Under the pieces are notes generated by a model. The model was given only the letters and a program-made list of their open reading frames with translations. It did no database searches and was not told the DNA's origin. A stretch of 21,830 bases of DNA, from positions 2,473,209-2,495,038 of the forward strand of contig BLXT01003539.1 of NCBI GenBank assembly GCA_019648995.1. The letters run 5' to 3'. This document shows, piece by piece, positions 18,301 to 21,830 of the stretch; the first letter of the stretch is position 1; each line of letters begins with the position of its first letter. The stretch comes from Plakobranchus ocellatus. Its lineage: Eukaryota; Mollusca; Gastropoda; Plakobranchidae. The position numbers and the translations under genes were made by a program.

Positions 18301-20641
18301 AGATGGAGTTTGTAGAAAAGTCACGATATAGACAATCAAAGGTGAAAGCATCAATGTTTAGATGAGATCTCAATATTTATCACTGCCTGTAGAACCTTTC
18401 ATGAATTTTGAATGAAGCCTTAATTCATTTGGTTGCTTCTCCTATAGTCACCATAGTGAACATGGTAAAGATTTGTGTGCGAAATGAAAAGCAAAAGCTA
18501 CAGCTACCAACCCTTTGCACCGCAGTGTGACAAATGTGCACTCTTGATCCTCAAACTGTTTTGAATTGTAGAATCTGTCAGTATTACACAAATTGATGAC
18601 CAGGCCCAATTTCATCTGCAATATAGAAAATTATGATAGTACATGTATGTATGCATAGGTGAATTCAAGTTTAAACCTATCAAACATATAACGAACCAAA
18701 TAAAAAGCGTTAAATAAGATATTTATAATGATAATACTAAGAAAATATATTTATAGCATACCAAATCTAAAACAGTTAAAGTTCTAGTTGCCTTATATTC
18801 AAATTAAAAATCAGAGGACTTAAGCATACATGTGTGTACAAGCAGACCAACCATATACTTTGTTAAATGTCCTATCTCATATTACCATATCATCTTGTAA
18901 AATACAAATTATTTACATTTAGATTAAAATAAACCGACAGAACATATACATACCAAAACTCACTCCCAAGCTACTATCTCACTTTTATAATAATATGCAT
19001 GGACTGAAAATTTTGTATTTCAAATAAAATCATAGGTGCAGCACTTTGTACTATTAGACCATTAAAGTCAAAACTTATTTTCAATACATGTAACATGCAT
19101 GTGCATTCCTTCAATGTGGGATTTCAAATTGAGTTCAGTTGAACAGATCAGCAACCTGACCAATTGTGCAATCCTTTTACACAAATGAATTATCATGTAC
19201 GAAGCAGTTCATTAAAATGAAACATTAATGCACTTGACCAAGTATAACAAATCTTTGTCTTTAATCAAAGCCTTAAAGACCAGGCAGATATAAAAAATAA
19301 TATGAACAGCGTAAGGCATGAGCAGATTACATTTGAAAATGTAAAAACACTGATGTAAGAAGAAAAGTGAAAATAAAAACCAGCAGAGCATGAAGCAGCC
19401 CCATGCTTTTTCAAGATCAAAAGTTCAGAGAATCTAGTTTCCATCTGTGAATTTTGAAGCTTGCTAGTTTAAATGAATTTTCACAAATTGACCAACACAG
19501 TTGTGACACTAAAATTGTCTGGATAAAAAAATGAGCCACAGTCAAGGAGTGAAGCCCCTCGGGCAGAAACAATTTTTAGAAATTTTGGTTGCAAAAAATA
19601 GCATTCCCAGGGCCCAAATTTTCAGTTTCCTGACAATTCTGACAATTGTAGGGAAATATCAGGCCTGCTGCTTTAACTCAATTCTTGCTCAAAGTAAAAA
19701 CCAGTTCAAAGCCCCTAAGCCACACAAATGACATTAGCAGCAAGCCACATGGCATTTTATAGACACAACAGGGTGTAACAACAAGAGCTTGCTACAACAA
19801 TATGTGAAGCCAAATGACTGCCTTTCCAACCAAAGAGAAAGGGCATTAGTAATCCCATCAGAAAGTGGAGCCAAATCCTGGTGCAGAAGAAAACCTGCCT
19901 AAAAGGATTTCTTATTGGCTAACTCCAACTGTAACTGTTTTTTGTGTCAGTAAATACCAGAATATTCAGCATTTATTACACAAGAGAATATTCCTCTCCT
20001 TGAAATCTAGTTCAATGATTGCATACATTTTAAAGATTACTTCAACCTCTTTTGAAAGCTACTTTTATGTATTATGGAAAATTCCTTAATATGAATTTCT
20101 TTAATAGGCTTATTTGTACGAGAAATCGAAATATAAATATAGACTCTACACATTATCCATCTACACGATAAGTAATTGTAAACTAATATTAACTTTCAGA
20201 TTGTAAGAGAAAGATCAATCACAAAATAATTGTGAGGTGTCAAAACAAAATGAGATGCTTTAGCACAGTAACAACTAGAATAAATACCTTAACACCAAAA
20301 TTCTCTCATAACAGCTGTCAGTGAGTGTAGCTGTGTTATATCTATTGGTTGTGATTTCCAGCATGCTTTTAACCCATTTCTCTGAGGCCAATCCTTTCAT
20401 TTACAATATCCCTTTACTCATTTAGATCTAGAGACTACTGTGATGAAGCTACACAAAAAAAAAAGATTGAAAGCAAAAGAAAATTGCAAATGTAAGAAAA
20501 ATTTTAACATTGTAGAACAGTTTCCACCTACCCTTTTCACTTTCATTGAATTCATGAGCAAATCCACTGTGAAACGGCTCGCCTCTGGAACTTGGTCATC
20601 ATAGCGAGAATCCAGTGGGGTTTTGAAGGGCAAGAATTTGT
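205..20641 (-). CDS. RNGTT: mRNA-capping enzyme (RNA 5'-triphosphatase / guanylyltransferase), 16 internal exons, both ends outside window
   Basis: The product removes the gamma-phosphate from the 5' end of nascent RNA polymerase II transcripts and then transfers GMP from GTP to make the cap; in animals both activities sit in one nuclear protein that binds the phosphorylated Pol II tail. Sixteen minus-strand exons join in frame (1548 nt, 516 codons, no stop). The N-terminal part is a cysteine-phosphatase domain with [10 protein letters not shown] (partial-protein residues 104-113). A charged linker follows (about 175-202), then a guanylyltransferase with KADGNR (lysine nucleophile at 266), DGE (315-317), YLVYD (331-335), VDGLIF (409-414), LKWK (430-433) and RERTDK (501-506). 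Human RNGTT has 597 residues; adding the missing ~21 N-terminal and ~50-55 C-terminal residues brings this protein to about 590. All introns are GT...AG. The conserved N-terminal IPPRWLNCP-type segment should lie in an upstream exon beyond 21830. Start and stop codons are not seen. Confidence 0.97.
329..2758 (-). other. RNGTT intron 15 (2.4 kb)
   Basis: This is a non-coding stretch bounded by the GTAATT donor and the CTTCAG acceptor. It contains many A- and T-runs, a poly(T) run followed by an (AT)n microsatellite near 1295-1338, and one pair of short look-alikes (atacaggtatgat and atacagctatgat near 1624 and 1693). The open frames here are short and lack any recognisable protein similarity. 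Confidence 0.85.
1321..1338. repeat. (AT)9 microsatellite beside a poly(T) run
   Basis: Nine AT units in a row follow an A/T-rich spacer after a run of about 17 T starting near 1298. It is probably length-variable. Confidence 0.9.
2759..2825 (-). CDS. RNGTT: RNGTT exon 15: OB-fold segment
   Basis: It encodes [20 protein letters not shown], then MK, after one base that completes the glycine of exon 14. It matches human [23 protein letters not shown]. The acceptor is CTTCTCCATTACAG and the donor is GTAATT. This 67-nt exon is hidden beneath an unrelated plus-strand open frame. It is identified by the phase match on both sides (2 in, 0 out) as well as by the protein match. Confidence 0.95.
3043..3350 (+). 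mobile_element. mariner-like transposon, 5' end fragment with broken transposase start
   Basis: After a TA dinucleotide (the mariner target site) the sequence begins CGAGGGCAGGCTGATAATTA, which looks like a mariner terminal inverted repeat. A leader of about 190 nt follows, then an ATG at 3239 opening [15 protein letters not shown]. The next codon is TAG (3284-3286), and the same frame continues [18 protein letters not shown] before a further stop. That pattern resembles the N-terminal helix-turn-helix of mariner/SETMAR-type transposases (KQRxVIxFLTAEGxSAAxIH). I see neither the catalytic DDD/D domain nor a right-hand inverted repeat, so it is a dead, 3'-truncated copy lying antisense to RNGTT. 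The family is recalled, not searched. Confidence 0.72.
3239..3350 (+). pseudogene. mariner transposase N-terminus, stop-interrupted remnant
   Basis: Fifteen codons from ATG run to an in-frame TAG, then 21 more codons to TAA at 3350-3352. The downstream part resembles the transposase only up to about GCSAAN; after that the similarity is lost, perhaps through a small indel. The gene is non-functional. Confidence 0.6.
4565..4665 (-). CDS. RNGTT: RNGTT exon 14: motif V
   Basis: It encodes [20 protein letters not shown], then [32 protein letters not shown] is nearly identical to the human segment. LKWK is motif V, whose lysines contact the GTP triphosphate. The exon marks the hinge from the nucleotidyltransferase domain to the OB-fold. 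The acceptor is CTTTGACTAG (TAG type) and the donor is GG|GTGAGT, phase 2. Confidence 0.97.
4790..4886. repeat. CTTAAGG foldback with a third direct copy
   Basis: The 24-nt arm at 4790-4813 is the reverse complement of 4837-4860 with two mismatches, giving a stem with a 23-nt loop. A third copy of the right arm's core (AAAGCCTTAAGGG.GAAAC) follows in direct orientation at 4867-4885. The core CCTTAAGG is itself palindromic. Confidence 0.88.
5163..5190. repeat. A-rich simple repeat
   Basis: A run of 28 bases made only of A with two isolated T, inside intron 13. Confidence 0.9.
6169..6240 (-). CDS. RNGTT: RNGTT exon 13: motif IV
   Basis: It encodes [20 protein letters not shown], then [13 protein letters not shown] is motif IV (human EMDGLIFQP). 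Phase is 0 at both ends over 72 nt. The acceptor is TTCACTTCCCAG and the donor is GTAAGT, both strong. Confidence 0.97.
6241..6760 (-). other. RNGTT intron 12 (520 nt)
   Basis: Bounded by GTAAGT and CCCAG. It holds a 13-nt direct repeat, TGCACATAAGGAC, at 6343-6355 and 6468-6480, and several poly(A)/(T) runs. Nothing else is recognisable. Confidence 0.85.
6761..6925 (-). CDS. RNGTT: RNGTT exon 12: guanylyltransferase core helices
   Basis: This is the largest exon. It encodes [20 protein letters not shown], then [20 protein letters not shown] and [15 protein letters not shown]. It matches human [30 protein letters not shown]...EPFSVRNKPFFDI. Phase is 0 at both ends. The acceptor is TATTTACAAACAG and the donor is the strong GTAAGT. 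The opposite strand has a 60-codon open frame that is only a shadow. Confidence 0.97.
6926..7359 (-). other. RNGTT intron 11 (434 nt)
   Basis: Bounded by GTGAAA and AAACAG. AT-rich, with a poly(T) run near 7028-7041. Nothing else is recognisable. Confidence 0.85.
7360..7431 (-). CDS. RNGTT: RNGTT exon 11: motifs III (E) and IIIa
   Basis: It encodes [20 protein letters not shown], then VKFE. The leading E completes DGE of motif III, and YLVYDI is motif IIIa (human RYLIYDIIKF), which contacts the guanine and ribose. The 72-nt exon is phase 0 at both ends, so skipping it would keep the frame but delete motif IIIa. The acceptor is a long poly(T) tract plus CAG; the donor is GTGAAA. Confidence 0.96.
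7432..8404 (-). other. RNGTT intron 10 (973 nt)
   Basis: Bounded by GTACGG and the poly(T) tract plus CAG. It interrupts the DG|E triplet of guanylyltransferase motif III. No repeat or gene is seen. Confidence 0.85.
8405..8540 (-). CDS. RNGTT: RNGTT exon 10: GTP-binding core, first half of motif III
   Basis: It encodes [20 protein letters not shown], then [25 protein letters not shown], matching human [26 protein letters not shown]...LSNTLLDG. The exon ends exactly after the DG of motif III; the conserved glutamate is the first residue of exon 11. The acceptor is CCTTTTTCATAG and the donor is GTACGG. Confidence 0.97.
8541..9205 (-). other. RNGTT intron 9 (665 nt)
   Basis: Bounded by GTATTA and TTCATAG, with a purine-rich stretch near 8548-8572. 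The plus-strand open frame at 8774-8980 has no similarity I recognise. Confidence 0.85.
9206..9307 (-). CDS. RNGTT: RNGTT exon 9: guanylyltransferase motif I (active-site lysine)
   Basis: It encodes [19 protein letters not shown], then [20 protein letters not shown] (the R is split with exon 10) is motif I, KxDGxR. Its lysine (partial residue 266, human K294) forms the covalent enzyme-GMP intermediate. The asparagine replaces the threonine of human KADGTR; that position varies among capping enzymes, so activity is not in doubt. The acceptor is CTGAATTTTCAG and the donor is AG|GTATTA. Confidence 0.97.
9458..9476. repeat. poly(A) run
   Basis: About 19 uninterrupted A residues within intron 8. 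Confidence 0.9.
10017..10070. repeat. short hairpin, CAGAGATGGGCA arms
   Basis: CAGAGATGGGCA near 10020 pairs with TGCTCATCTCTG near 10058-10069 with one mismatch. A further copy of the right arm (GAGAATGCCCATCTCAG) occurs near 10156-10172. Confidence 0.65.
10554..10679. repeat. long foldback (54-nt arms, 18-nt loop)
   Basis: The left arm 10554-10607 and right arm 10626-10679 are reverse complements with about five mismatches, separated by an 18-nt loop. Both arms contain TAGATCTAGCCAACCAA and the CTTACAGRTAAGG core of the surrounding repeat family. As RNA it would form a near-perfect hairpin of over 50 bp within intron 8, on either strand. Confidence 0.92.
12415..12518 (-). CDS. RNGTT: RNGTT exon 8: entry into guanylyltransferase domain
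   Basis: It encodes [20 protein letters not shown], then [14 protein letters not shown]. This matches human [34 protein letters not shown]. The acceptor is TTGATTTCAG. The donor is AG|GTCAGA, and the split codon with exon 9 gives serine. The longest ATG-led open frame here is in a different frame and is not the coding one. Confidence 0.95.
12519..13504 (-). other. RNGTT intron 7 (986 nt)
   Basis: Bounded by GTGGGT and TTTCAG. AT-rich, with no repeat, RNA gene or protein similarity recognised. Confidence 0.85.
13505..13590 (-). CDS. RNGTT: RNGTT exon 7: acidic/basic interdomain linker
   Basis: It encodes [19 protein letters not shown] (the E is shared with exon 6) followed by [10 protein letters not shown]. 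The sequence is not conserved. Its character, an acidic run followed by a basic cluster, and its position match the linker in human (DEDEDEDED, then KRRKERLK). The KRRR cluster could help nuclear entry, which is an inference. The acceptor is TTTGCATTTCAG and the donor is GTGGGT; phases agree on both sides. Confidence 0.85.
13591..14072 (-). other. RNGTT intron 6 (482 nt)
   Basis: Bounded by GTAAGG and TTTCAG. It holds an A-rich tract (13766-13791) and further A/G-rich sequence to about 13925; the C/T-rich complement explains the long phenylalanine-rich minus-strand open frame there. Confidence 0.85.
13766..13791. repeat. A-rich simple repeat
   Basis: Twenty-six bases that are all A except one G. 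Confidence 0.9.
14073..14181 (-). CDS. RNGTT: RNGTT exon 6: end of phosphatase domain
   Basis: It encodes [20 protein letters not shown], then [24 protein letters not shown] is a highly conserved block of animal capping-enzyme phosphatase domains (human [20 protein letters not shown]). The proline-rich tail PPLPSWC corresponds to human PPPLLPDWC and closes the domain. The acceptor is CATCAG and the donor is G|GTAAGG. Confidence 0.97.
14182..14784 (-). other. RNGTT intron 5 (603 nt)
   Basis: Bounded by GTGAGT and CATCAG. Nothing recognisable inside. Confidence 0.85.
14785..14815 (-). CDS. RNGTT: RNGTT exon 5: 31-nt microexon
   Basis: It encodes only [10 protein letters not shown] plus the last base of a split serine codon, matching human SIEAAVATFAQ. 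The acceptor is AATTGCTATTTCAG and the donor is the strong GTGAGT. Its length is not a multiple of three, so skipping it would shift the frame just after the catalytic loop. Confidence 0.95.
14816..15164 (-). other. RNGTT intron 4 (349 nt)
   Basis: Begins with the weak GTTTGC donor and ends in TTTCAG. AT-rich, with nothing recognisable inside. Confidence 0.85.
15165..15240 (-). CDS. RNGTT: RNGTT exon 4: phosphatase active-site loop
   Basis: It encodes [20 protein letters not shown] and ends [14 protein letters not shown] is the HCxxGxxR(S/T) P-loop of cysteine phosphatases. The cysteine (partial residue 105, equivalent to human C126) is the nucleophile and the arginine (111, human R132) binds phosphate, so triphosphatase activity is expected to be intact. 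The acceptor is TATCTCAG. The donor AG|GTTTGC is a poor match to consensus but is the only one giving TGG AG+T (Trp-Ser) with exon 5, as in human DWSIEAA. Confidence 0.97.
15241..16316 (-). other. RNGTT intron 3 (1.1 kb)
   Basis: Bounded by GTAATA and CTCAG. Contains three AGATCT words (15425, 15718, 15989). No repeat or gene recognised. Confidence 0.85.
16317..16405 (-). CDS. RNGTT: RNGTT exon 3: helix before the phosphatase loop
   Basis: It encodes [20 protein letters not shown] and then LSKKPLDVI, matching human [28 protein letters not shown]. The acceptor is GCATCAACAG and the donor is G|GTAATA. The final single base G joins GT of exon 4 to make the glycine just before VHC. The poly(T) tract next to the acceptor is interrupted by CCCTGC. 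Confidence 0.95.
16622..17922. mobile_element. possible TTAA-flanked element with 10-bp inverted ends
   Basis: TTAA followed by GGGCAAGTGC (16622-16635) is matched by GCACTTGCCC followed by TTAA (17909-17922), enclosing 1293 bp without a long open frame. A TTAA duplication is the target-site mark of piggyBac-type elements, but those usually begin with CCC, and the inverted ends here stop after 10 bp. Matches of this length occur by chance in a window of this size, so this is only a candidate. Confidence 0.3.
18261..18311. repeat. short hairpin with 11-bp arms
   Basis: AAACTCCATCT (18261-18271) is the exact reverse complement of AGATGGAGTTT (18301-18311), with a 29-nt loop. It lies in intron 2. 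No known function. Confidence 0.7.
18512..18615 (-). CDS. RNGTT: RNGTT exon 2: phosphatase core strand
   Basis: It encodes [16 protein letters not shown]... to LRCKG, matching human MGLLVDLTNTSRFYD...IKLQCKG without gaps across the exon 1/2 join. The acceptor is TATTGCAG. The donor must be GG|GTTGGT, because only this site lets exon 3 continue in frame; the nearby GTAGCT three bases into the intron would break the frame. The exon carries the fold's central strand and ends in phase 2. Confidence 0.95.
18616..20531 (-). other. RNGTT intron 1 of window (1.9 kb)
   Basis: Bounded by GTAGGT and TTGCAG. The open frames at 19531-19731 and 19865-20089 have no recognisable similarity. No repeats of note. 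Confidence 0.85.
20532..20641 (-). CDS. RNGTT: RNGTT exon 1 of window: start of phosphatase domain
   Basis: It reads [19 protein letters not shown]... up to MKVKR and matches the capping-enzyme segment after the first conserved block (human RFLPLKTMLGPRYDSQV). The acceptor is TTTACTCTGCTTCAG, the first two bases complete a split codon, and the donor GTAGGT leaves phase 0. The frame stays open upstream of the acceptor and contains an ATG (20685-20687), but the pyrimidine-rich acceptor falls exactly where the similarity begins. I therefore take this as an internal exon rather than the start of the gene. Confidence 0.93.
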
Positions 20642-20800
20642 CTGAAGCAGAGTAAAGGATGTTTAGTCTGTTAAACCCATGAGACATTCTTTTATCCTCT
20701 CATAATAAAGCATGTTTGATCTTAGAACCCAAGAAAGTCTCTCAAGCATCTTCTCATTGTAAATCATGTTCACTCCGTAAACTCATGACACTTTCTTATA

Positions 20801-20861
20801 CAGGGTCCCCACCAAATCCTGGAAATTTTTTTCAAGACCCCAAATTTTTTTTCAAGACCCC
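20801..20861. mobile_element. possible hAT-type terminus with a 20-bp tandem duplication
   Basis: CAGGGTCCCCACCAAATCCT at 20801-20820 has the CAGGG start seen at many hAT transposon ends. It is followed by two near-identical tandem units AAATTTTTTTCAAGACCCC (20823-20841 and 20842-20861). I find no partner inverted repeat and no 8-bp duplication in the window, so the element would be a fragment. The identity is from memory of hAT ends only. Confidence 0.3.
20823..20861. repeat. tandem duplication, 19-20 bp x 2
   Basis: The unit AAATTTTTTTCAAGACCCC appears twice head to tail and differs by one T in the run. Confidence 0.85.
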
Positions 20862-21182
20862 TATTCACAAGTTCAAAAAAGGTCACCATGCAGAAAAAAA
20901 CAAAACAAAAAAAAAAAACGGCTCTATACGCAAGTACGTACTCTTAGACATATTTTGTCTATTATTCTTCAATCGACACTTAAGGTAATATAAAAGATGT
21001 TACCATTTATTCTAGTTTGACATCTAACCTCTTGAAATTCTTGATATCTGTTGATTAAAACAGTCTCTCTTGATAAATATTCTATAACTTCTTCATCCAG
21101 AAGGGCCTTGTTTATCCATGTCACTCGGAGGAAAGTGCAATACTGATTATACCCCCTTAGATCCTCGTATCCAACACAGAGA

Positions 21183-21196
21183 GTGTGTGTGTGTGT
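21183..21196. repeat. (GT)7 microsatellite
   Basis: Seven GT units, preceded by GAGA and followed by a G-rich stretch (GGTTTTGGGGGG). Confidence 0.9.
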
Positions 21197-21629
21197 GGTT
21201 TTGGGGGGAGATGGATTTGTTCTTCTCCTCTCTTATGTTCCAATCTTATGATTTTATTTCTAATCACAACATTTAAAGCACTTTATACACTATACAAAGG
21301 ACTATTTACAGGATGCCCTTTCAAGCTTTGTAACTTTAAAGCAGCCTCCTTCTCCCCAACCTGACGGAGGGCCTGAAAGCCTGAGATCACCTTGTTGTGG
21401 ACTGGCTATATACAAAAACCAAAAACCAATCTCCCCAATCTTCTTAGAAATCGAGGCAATCTCTTCCTCTTTCTCATTGGCTGCTTTTCTGAGAGCATTA
21501 GCTCATGACAATGTAAACTTCTGATCTAGCTCGAATCAGGCTTGGTTAAAAATGTGTATTTCCTAGATCTAATACATAGACCTAACAATAATTTATGTGT
21601 AGATCTAGACTCAAGTAGGAAGCAACATA

Positions 21630-21735
21630 GTGAGAGAGAAAGAGGTTCAGAAAGACTTAATGACAGATAATATGAGAGAGAGAGAGAGAGCAACAGAAAG
21701 TCAGTCAGAGAGAGGGATGCAGAGAAAGAGATAAA
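21630..21735. repeat. purine-rich (GA)n tract
   Basis: A stretch of about 100 bases dominated by AG/GA steps, with a pure (GA)n core of about 18 bases near 21674-21691. The minus strand reads as a Ser/Leu-rich open frame only because of this composition. Confidence 0.85.
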
Positions 21736-21830
21736 GCGGCTGCAAAAAGAAAATATCATGGAAAAGTTCATAAAAGAGACATTCATATCGATGTTAATGA
21801 CAAATAAATATAATGAGAAAGATAGTTACA

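Larger units (their letters stand above)
16406..18511 (-). other. RNGTT intron 2 (2.1 kb)
   Basis: Bounded by GTTGGT and ACAG. It contains the possible TTAA-flanked element (16622-17922) and a small hairpin at 18261-18311. The open frame at 17190-17462 has no recognisable similarity. Confidence 0.85.
20642..21830 (-). other. upstream RNGTT intron (partial)
   Basis: Sequence upstream of the first visible exon. No exon encoding the conserved IPPRWLNCP-type N-terminus is found on the minus strand, so the intron runs off the window edge. It contains a possible hAT terminus (20801), microsatellites (21183 and 21675) and an open frame without ATG (20972-21232). Confidence 0.75.

Noticed and set aside
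20532-20687. Treating the ATG at 20685-20687 as the RNGTT start codon.
   Set aside because: The residues between that ATG and KFLPFK lack the conserved N-terminal block, and a good pyrimidine-rich CTTCAG acceptor sits exactly where similarity begins.
21526-21786. Ser/Leu-rich minus-strand open frame.
   Set aside because: It is produced by the (GA)n microsatellite; the alternating SL repeats are translation of CTCTCT.
1-21830. Bacterial-type features, CRISPR arrays, tRNA or rRNA genes, or an undescribed defence system.
   Set aside because: None is visible; the spliced eukaryotic gene model explains the conserved signal in the window.

Overview
This window is animal (metazoan) nuclear DNA. 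It is AT-rich, full of poly(A)/poly(T) runs and microsatellites, and has no dense gene packing. Short exons with GT...AG borders on the minus strand spell one conserved protein. Almost all long open frames are chance or shadow frames. The lineage cannot be fixed from the sequence alone. The intron style, the excess of AGATCT words and a decayed mariner end suggest an invertebrate, possibly a mollusc, but that is a guess.

The whole window is the interior of one gene, RNGTT, the bifunctional mRNA-capping enzyme (RNA 5'-triphosphatase plus guanylyltransferase), read right to left. I placed 16 exons between 20641 and 205 (minus strand): 20532-20641, 18512-18615, 16317-16405, 15165-15240, 14785-14815, 14073-14181, 13505-13590, 12415-12518, 9206-9307, 8405-8540, 7360-7431, 6761-6925, 6169-6240, 4565-4665, 2759-2825 and 205-328. 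Every junction keeps the reading phase. The 1548 coding bases give 516 codons with no stop. Exon numbers below count from the first exon visible here.

Exons 1-6 encode the phosphatase domain with the [10 protein letters not shown] signature. Exon 7 and the start of exon 8 encode an acidic/basic linker. The rest of exon 8 and exons 9-16 encode the guanylyltransferase with all nucleotidyltransferase motifs: KADGNR, the DRDN segment, DGE, YLVYD, VDGLIF, LKWK and RERTDK. The first ~21 residues (an upstream exon beyond 21830) and the last ~50-55 residues (beyond position 1) are outside the window. No promoter, start codon, stop codon or poly(A) site of the gene is therefore visible.

The introns (0.25-3.1 kb) make up over 90% of the window. 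They hold a 5'-end fragment of a mariner-like transposon with a broken transposase start (3043-~3350), a long foldback with 54-nt arms (10554-10679), a cluster of degenerate direct repeats around it, a CTTAAGG foldback/triplet (4790-4886), a possible TTAA-flanked element (16622-17922), a possible hAT-type terminus (20801), and several microsatellites. I found no second certain gene, no tRNA or rRNA, and no CRISPR array. One 87-codon open frame without ATG (20972-21232, minus) is left open.
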